From Lentilactobacillus parabuchneri DSM 5707 = NBRC 107865 (GTDB lineage: Bacteria > Bacillota > Bacilli > Lactobacillales > Lactobacillaceae), in NCBI RefSeq assembly GCF_001435315.1, contig NZ_AZGK01000001.1, positions 311,476 through 375,475 on the forward strand: a DNA stretch of 64,000 nt, given 5' to 3'. This document shows positions 62,047 to 64,000 of this stretch, in pieces (position 1 is the first letter of the stretch; every line of letters begins with the position of its first letter). Both the position numbers and the translations under genes were made by a program. Under the pieces are notes generated by a model. It was not told where the DNA came from, searched no databases, and was given only the letters and a program-made list of their open reading frames with translations.

Positions 62047-62083
62047 ACAAAAAAATAGATTTACACATGTGTAAATCTATTTT
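62047..62083 (-). terminator. Perfect palindrome overlapping the nusB stop, likely terminator
   Basis: AAAATAGATTTACACA joined to its exact reverse complement gives a 32-bp perfect palindrome at 62052-62083. Flanking A/T-runs fit an intrinsic terminator for nusB; the hairpin overlaps the nusB stop codon. Confidence 0.65.
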
Positions 62084-62490
62084 ACCAGTTCTTCTAAAGC
62101 ATGTGACAAAATCCCGTTAACAAATTTTCGTGAACGGTCATCACTAAATTTTTTAGCCAACTCGATTGCTTCGTTGATTGAAACCTTGGCAGGAAGGTCG
62201 TCTACGTAAATCATCTCGTAGAGGGCAATCTCCAAGATAATCAAGTCAGTTCGGGCAATCCGCTCTAAAGACCAATTGGCAGCTAAATACTTTTTAATTG
62301 TTTGATCAATCTCAGATTTGTGTTCCAAAACCCCGGCAATTAAGTCATGTAAATAGGCTGGGTACTCGTCACCATACTGACCGCTTGTCAAAACCTGGAA
62401 GAAGTCCTTCCAATCGGTTTGATCATTGGTATTTAAGGCAAAAAGTGTTTGGAACGCAATTTCTCTGATTTGGTGTCGTGTTAATTCCAC
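62077..62490 (-). CDS. nusB: Transcription antitermination factor NusB
   Basis: Works with S10 in rRNA antitermination. The 137-residue helical protein has 'RHQIREIAFQTLFALNTN' at the N terminus and 'WSLERIARTDLIILEIALYE' followed by 'KVSINEAIELAKKFSDDRSR', ending 'FVNGILSHALEEL'. It starts at GTG, overlapping the upstream asp23 stop by one base, a sign of translational coupling. Confidence 0.95.
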   Translation of the reverse strand: MELTRHQIREIAFQTLFALNTNDQTDWKDFFQVLTSGQYGDEYPAYLHDLIAGVLEHKSEIDQTIKKYLAANWSLERIARTDLIILEIALYEMIYVDDLPAKVSINEAIELAKKFSDDRSRKFVNGILSHALEELVK

Positions 62491-62927
62491 TATTCCTCAC
62501 CATTTTCTTCTTCGTCGGCAAAAGGATTGTTGGGATCGACCGTACTGGTTGTCTTTTCCGGAACGACTCCTTGCACGTGAACGTTGACTTCAGTTACTTT
62601 TAAGCCGGTCATAAACAACAGCTGCTGTTCAACTTGGCTTTGAATTTGAAGTGCAACCTTTGGAACGGAAACGCCATAGTTTAGGTAAACATAGACGTCG
62701 ACCGTTAATTCTTCGTCATTATAAGTTAAATTAACGCCCTTACCATGTTCTGTCCGACGTCCCAAAAGTTCGTTAACACTGGTTGAAAATGAACCACGCA
62801 TCCGATTTACGCCGTCAATTTGTGACGTCGCAACACCAGCAATGATTTCCAACACATTTTGAGCAATTTCAATCTTGCCGAGAGCAGAATCATTTGAATG
62901 AAGGGTAATATTTGTGTCTTCAGCCAT
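62490..62927 (-). CDS. Asp23/Gls24 family protein (YqhY type)
   Basis: Second paralogue of the family in this window. The 145-residue protein has 'GKIEIAQNVLEIIAGVATSQ', 'ELTVDVYVYLNYGVSVPKVA' and 'VTEVNVHVQGVVPEK', and an acidic C-terminal tail. YqhY-type members lie between efp/acc genes and nusB and, in Bacillus, are linked to control of acetyl-CoA carboxylase; here no acc genes adjoin, so that role is only a possibility. It follows efp by 32 bp. Confidence 0.9.
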   Translation of the reverse strand: MAEDTNITLHSNDSALGKIEIAQNVLEIIAGVATSQIDGVNRMRGSFSTSVNELLGRRTEHGKGVNLTYNDEELTVDVYVYLNYGVSVPKVALQIQSQVEQQLLFMTGLKVTEVNVHVQGVVPEKTTSTVDPNNPFADEEENGEE

Positions 62928-62959
62928 TTTAAAGCCTCCGTTTCAGACCAATCGGGTGC

Positions 62960-63520
62960 TTATGCACGTGAAATGTAAGTACCGTCAGTTGTGTTGATAA
63001 CCAGCTTGTCGCCCTGGTTCACAAAGAATGGTACTTGAAGTGTCAAACCGGTCGTCATTGTTGCAGGTTTGGAACCACCAGATGCCGTATCACCTTTGAT
63101 GCCGGGTTCTGTTGCAGCAACTTCAAGGGTAACGGTGTTTGGAAGTTCAATTCCCAAGGTTTCGTTTCCATATTGGATGACTTGAACAGCCATGTTTTCT
63201 TGAAGGTAGTTCAGTTCACTCTTAATTTGTTCAGCTGGAATGGAAATTTGATCATACGTATCCATATCCATGAAAACGTGTTGATCGCCATCAGCGTAAA
63301 GGTATTGCATCTTTTTGGTGTCAATTTGAGCCTGTTCCATCTTAGCGCCTGCGCGGAAAGTCTTTTCTTGAACAGCGCCAGTTCGCAGGTTCTTAAGCTT
63401 TGAACGGACAAATGCACCACCCTTACCAGGCTTAACGTGTTGGAAACTCAAAATTCTCCAAATTGCGTGATCAACCTCGATGGTTAATCCATTCTTAAAA
63501 TCAGCAGTTGAAATTGCCAT
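62960..63520 (-). CDS. efp: Elongation factor P
   Basis: Rescues ribosomes stalled at polyproline. The 186-residue protein has three beta-barrel domains and the tip loop '[20 protein letters not shown]', with K33 at the position modified in other bacteria. The octapeptide region near the C terminus reads '[20 protein letters not shown]'. ATG 63520 has AGGAGG upstream; an earlier in-frame start would add 11 residues. It follows rpmA after a hairpin repeat. Confidence 0.96.
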   Translation of the reverse strand: MAISTADFKNGLTIEVDHAIWRILSFQHVKPGKGGAFVRSKLKNLRTGAVQEKTFRAGAKMEQAQIDTKKMQYLYADGDQHVFMDMDTYDQISIPAEQIKSELNYLQENMAVQVIQYGNETLGIELPNTVTLEVAATEPGIKGDTASGGSKPATMTTGLTLQVPFFVNQGDKLVINTTDGTYISRA

Positions 63521-63616
63521 TGTTGTTCCTCCTAAATGTAAAGTAACATACATTGATTATATAATACTTTGAGCCTAAATATCCAATTAAATCGGCTGTG
63601 TGATTCCGGACAATCA

Positions 63617-63657
63617 AAAAGCTGGGATGCAAAACATGTGTTTTGTCCCAGCCTCCT
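63617..63657. repeat. GGGACAAAAC-type hairpin between rpmA and efp
   Basis: GCTGGGATGCAAAACA and TGTTTTGTCCCAGC pair around a TG loop; outer CAATCA/TGATTG adds more. On the - strand it is followed by TTTTTG, so it likely terminates rpmA. Its core matches the hairpin at 54160-54195. Confidence 0.75.
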
Positions 63658-63679
63658 GATTGATTCAAAATATAATGGG

Positions 63680-63973
63680 TTATTTAGCAGCTTCAGCAAC
63701 TGGATAAACTGAAACCTGACGCTTGTCGCGTCCTTTTCGTTCGAAACGAACAACTCCATCAACTACTGCAAACAATGTATCATCGTTACCACGCTTAACA
63801 TTGTTACCTGGGTAGATATGAGTTCCACGTTGACGATAGATGATTGATCCACTGTGAACTGATGAACCGTCAGCAGCCTTCGTACCTAAACGACGACCAG
63901 CTGAGTTACGACCGTTGGCAGTTGATCCACCACCTTTATGGTGAGAGAAGAATTGTAAATTCATTGCTAACAT
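63680..63973 (-). CDS. rpmA: 50S ribosomal protein L27
   Basis: Its N terminus reaches the peptidyl-transferase centre. The 97-residue protein has '[20 protein letters not shown]', '[20 protein letters not shown]' and '[18 protein letters not shown]'. It begins [10 protein letters not shown], the Firmicute extension that Prp protease removes after the Phe pair (F8-F9), so the mature protein should begin at S10. AGGAGG precedes the ATG. The prp and rplU genes would lie just past the right edge. Confidence 0.97.
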   Translation of the reverse strand: MLAMNLQFFSHHKGGGSTANGRNSAGRRLGTKAADGSSVHSGSIIYRQRGTHIYPGNNVKRGNDDTLFAVVDGVVRFERKGRDKRQVSVYPVAEAAK

Positions 63974-64000
63974 TGGTTTACACCTCCAGATTGAATTGAT

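Noticed and set aside
1-64000. CRISPR arrays, tRNA or rRNA genes, prophage or IS elements
   Set aside because: No spaced repeat array, cloverleaf, rRNA signature, phage structural gene or transposase was seen on either strand.

Overview
The window reads as a chromosome segment of a low-to-mid GC Firmicute, most likely a Lactobacillaceae species. The evidence is the rpsP-rimM-trmD-rplS, smc-ftsY-ylxM-ffh, priA-fmt-rsmB-prpC-prkC and recN-argR-tlyA-ispA-xseB-xseA-folD-nusB-efp-rpmA blocks, a FolK-FolE fusion, a MutY without its iron-sulfur cysteines, and an L27 with a Prp-type N-terminal extension. I cannot name the species. I see no rRNA, tRNA, CRISPR array, prophage or insertion sequence.

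Layout. (1) 1-12.6 kb, mostly + strand: a degenerate carbamoyl-phosphate synthase large-subunit homologue cut by the left edge, rqcH (- strand), a MarR regulator, a DegV protein, then a tetrahydrofolate riboswitch driving folT-folB-folKE-folC-folP-NUDIX. After that come an isolated licD-like gene (- strand) and a XerS-type recombinase with a dif-like 28-mer in its leader. (2) 12.6-26.5 kb, now almost all - strand: a 57-codon gene, mutY, msrA-msrB, ppaC, a LysR regulator, parE-parC, plsY (+), an aldose epimerase-like gene and xerC-hslV-hslU. (3) 26.7-45 kb: rplS, the rpsP-khpA-rimM-trmD block, ffh/ylxM/ftsY/smc/rnc, acpP-plsX-recG, asp23-fakA, rpmB (+), then rsgA-rpe-thiN. (4) 45-64 kb: priA-fmt-rsmB-prpC-prkC, gmk-rpoZ-coaBC, a LexA-box-controlled small gene (+), recN, argR, tlyA, ispA-xseB-xseA-folD, nusB, a second asp23, efp and rpmA.

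How the genes work together. Folate uptake and synthesis (FolT, FolB, FolKE, FolC, FolP, a candidate FolQ) feed FolD and then Fmt. DegV (FakB-type), FakA, AcpP, PlsX and PlsY make a route from exogenous fatty acid to lysophosphatidic acid. The SRP pathway (Ffh, FtsY, YlxM), ribosome maturation genes and the PrkC/PrpC signalling pair fill the middle of the window.

Most interesting signals. Gene strand switches from + to - near 12.6 kb, right beside a dif-like 28-mer and a Xer recombinase, which together suggest the replication terminus. A 101-codon gene of unknown function has a perfect LexA box inside its promoter. The CPSase homologue has lost its visible ATP/metal-binding signatures while keeping an intact frame. 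CoaBC has Glu where the decarboxylase Cys is expected.
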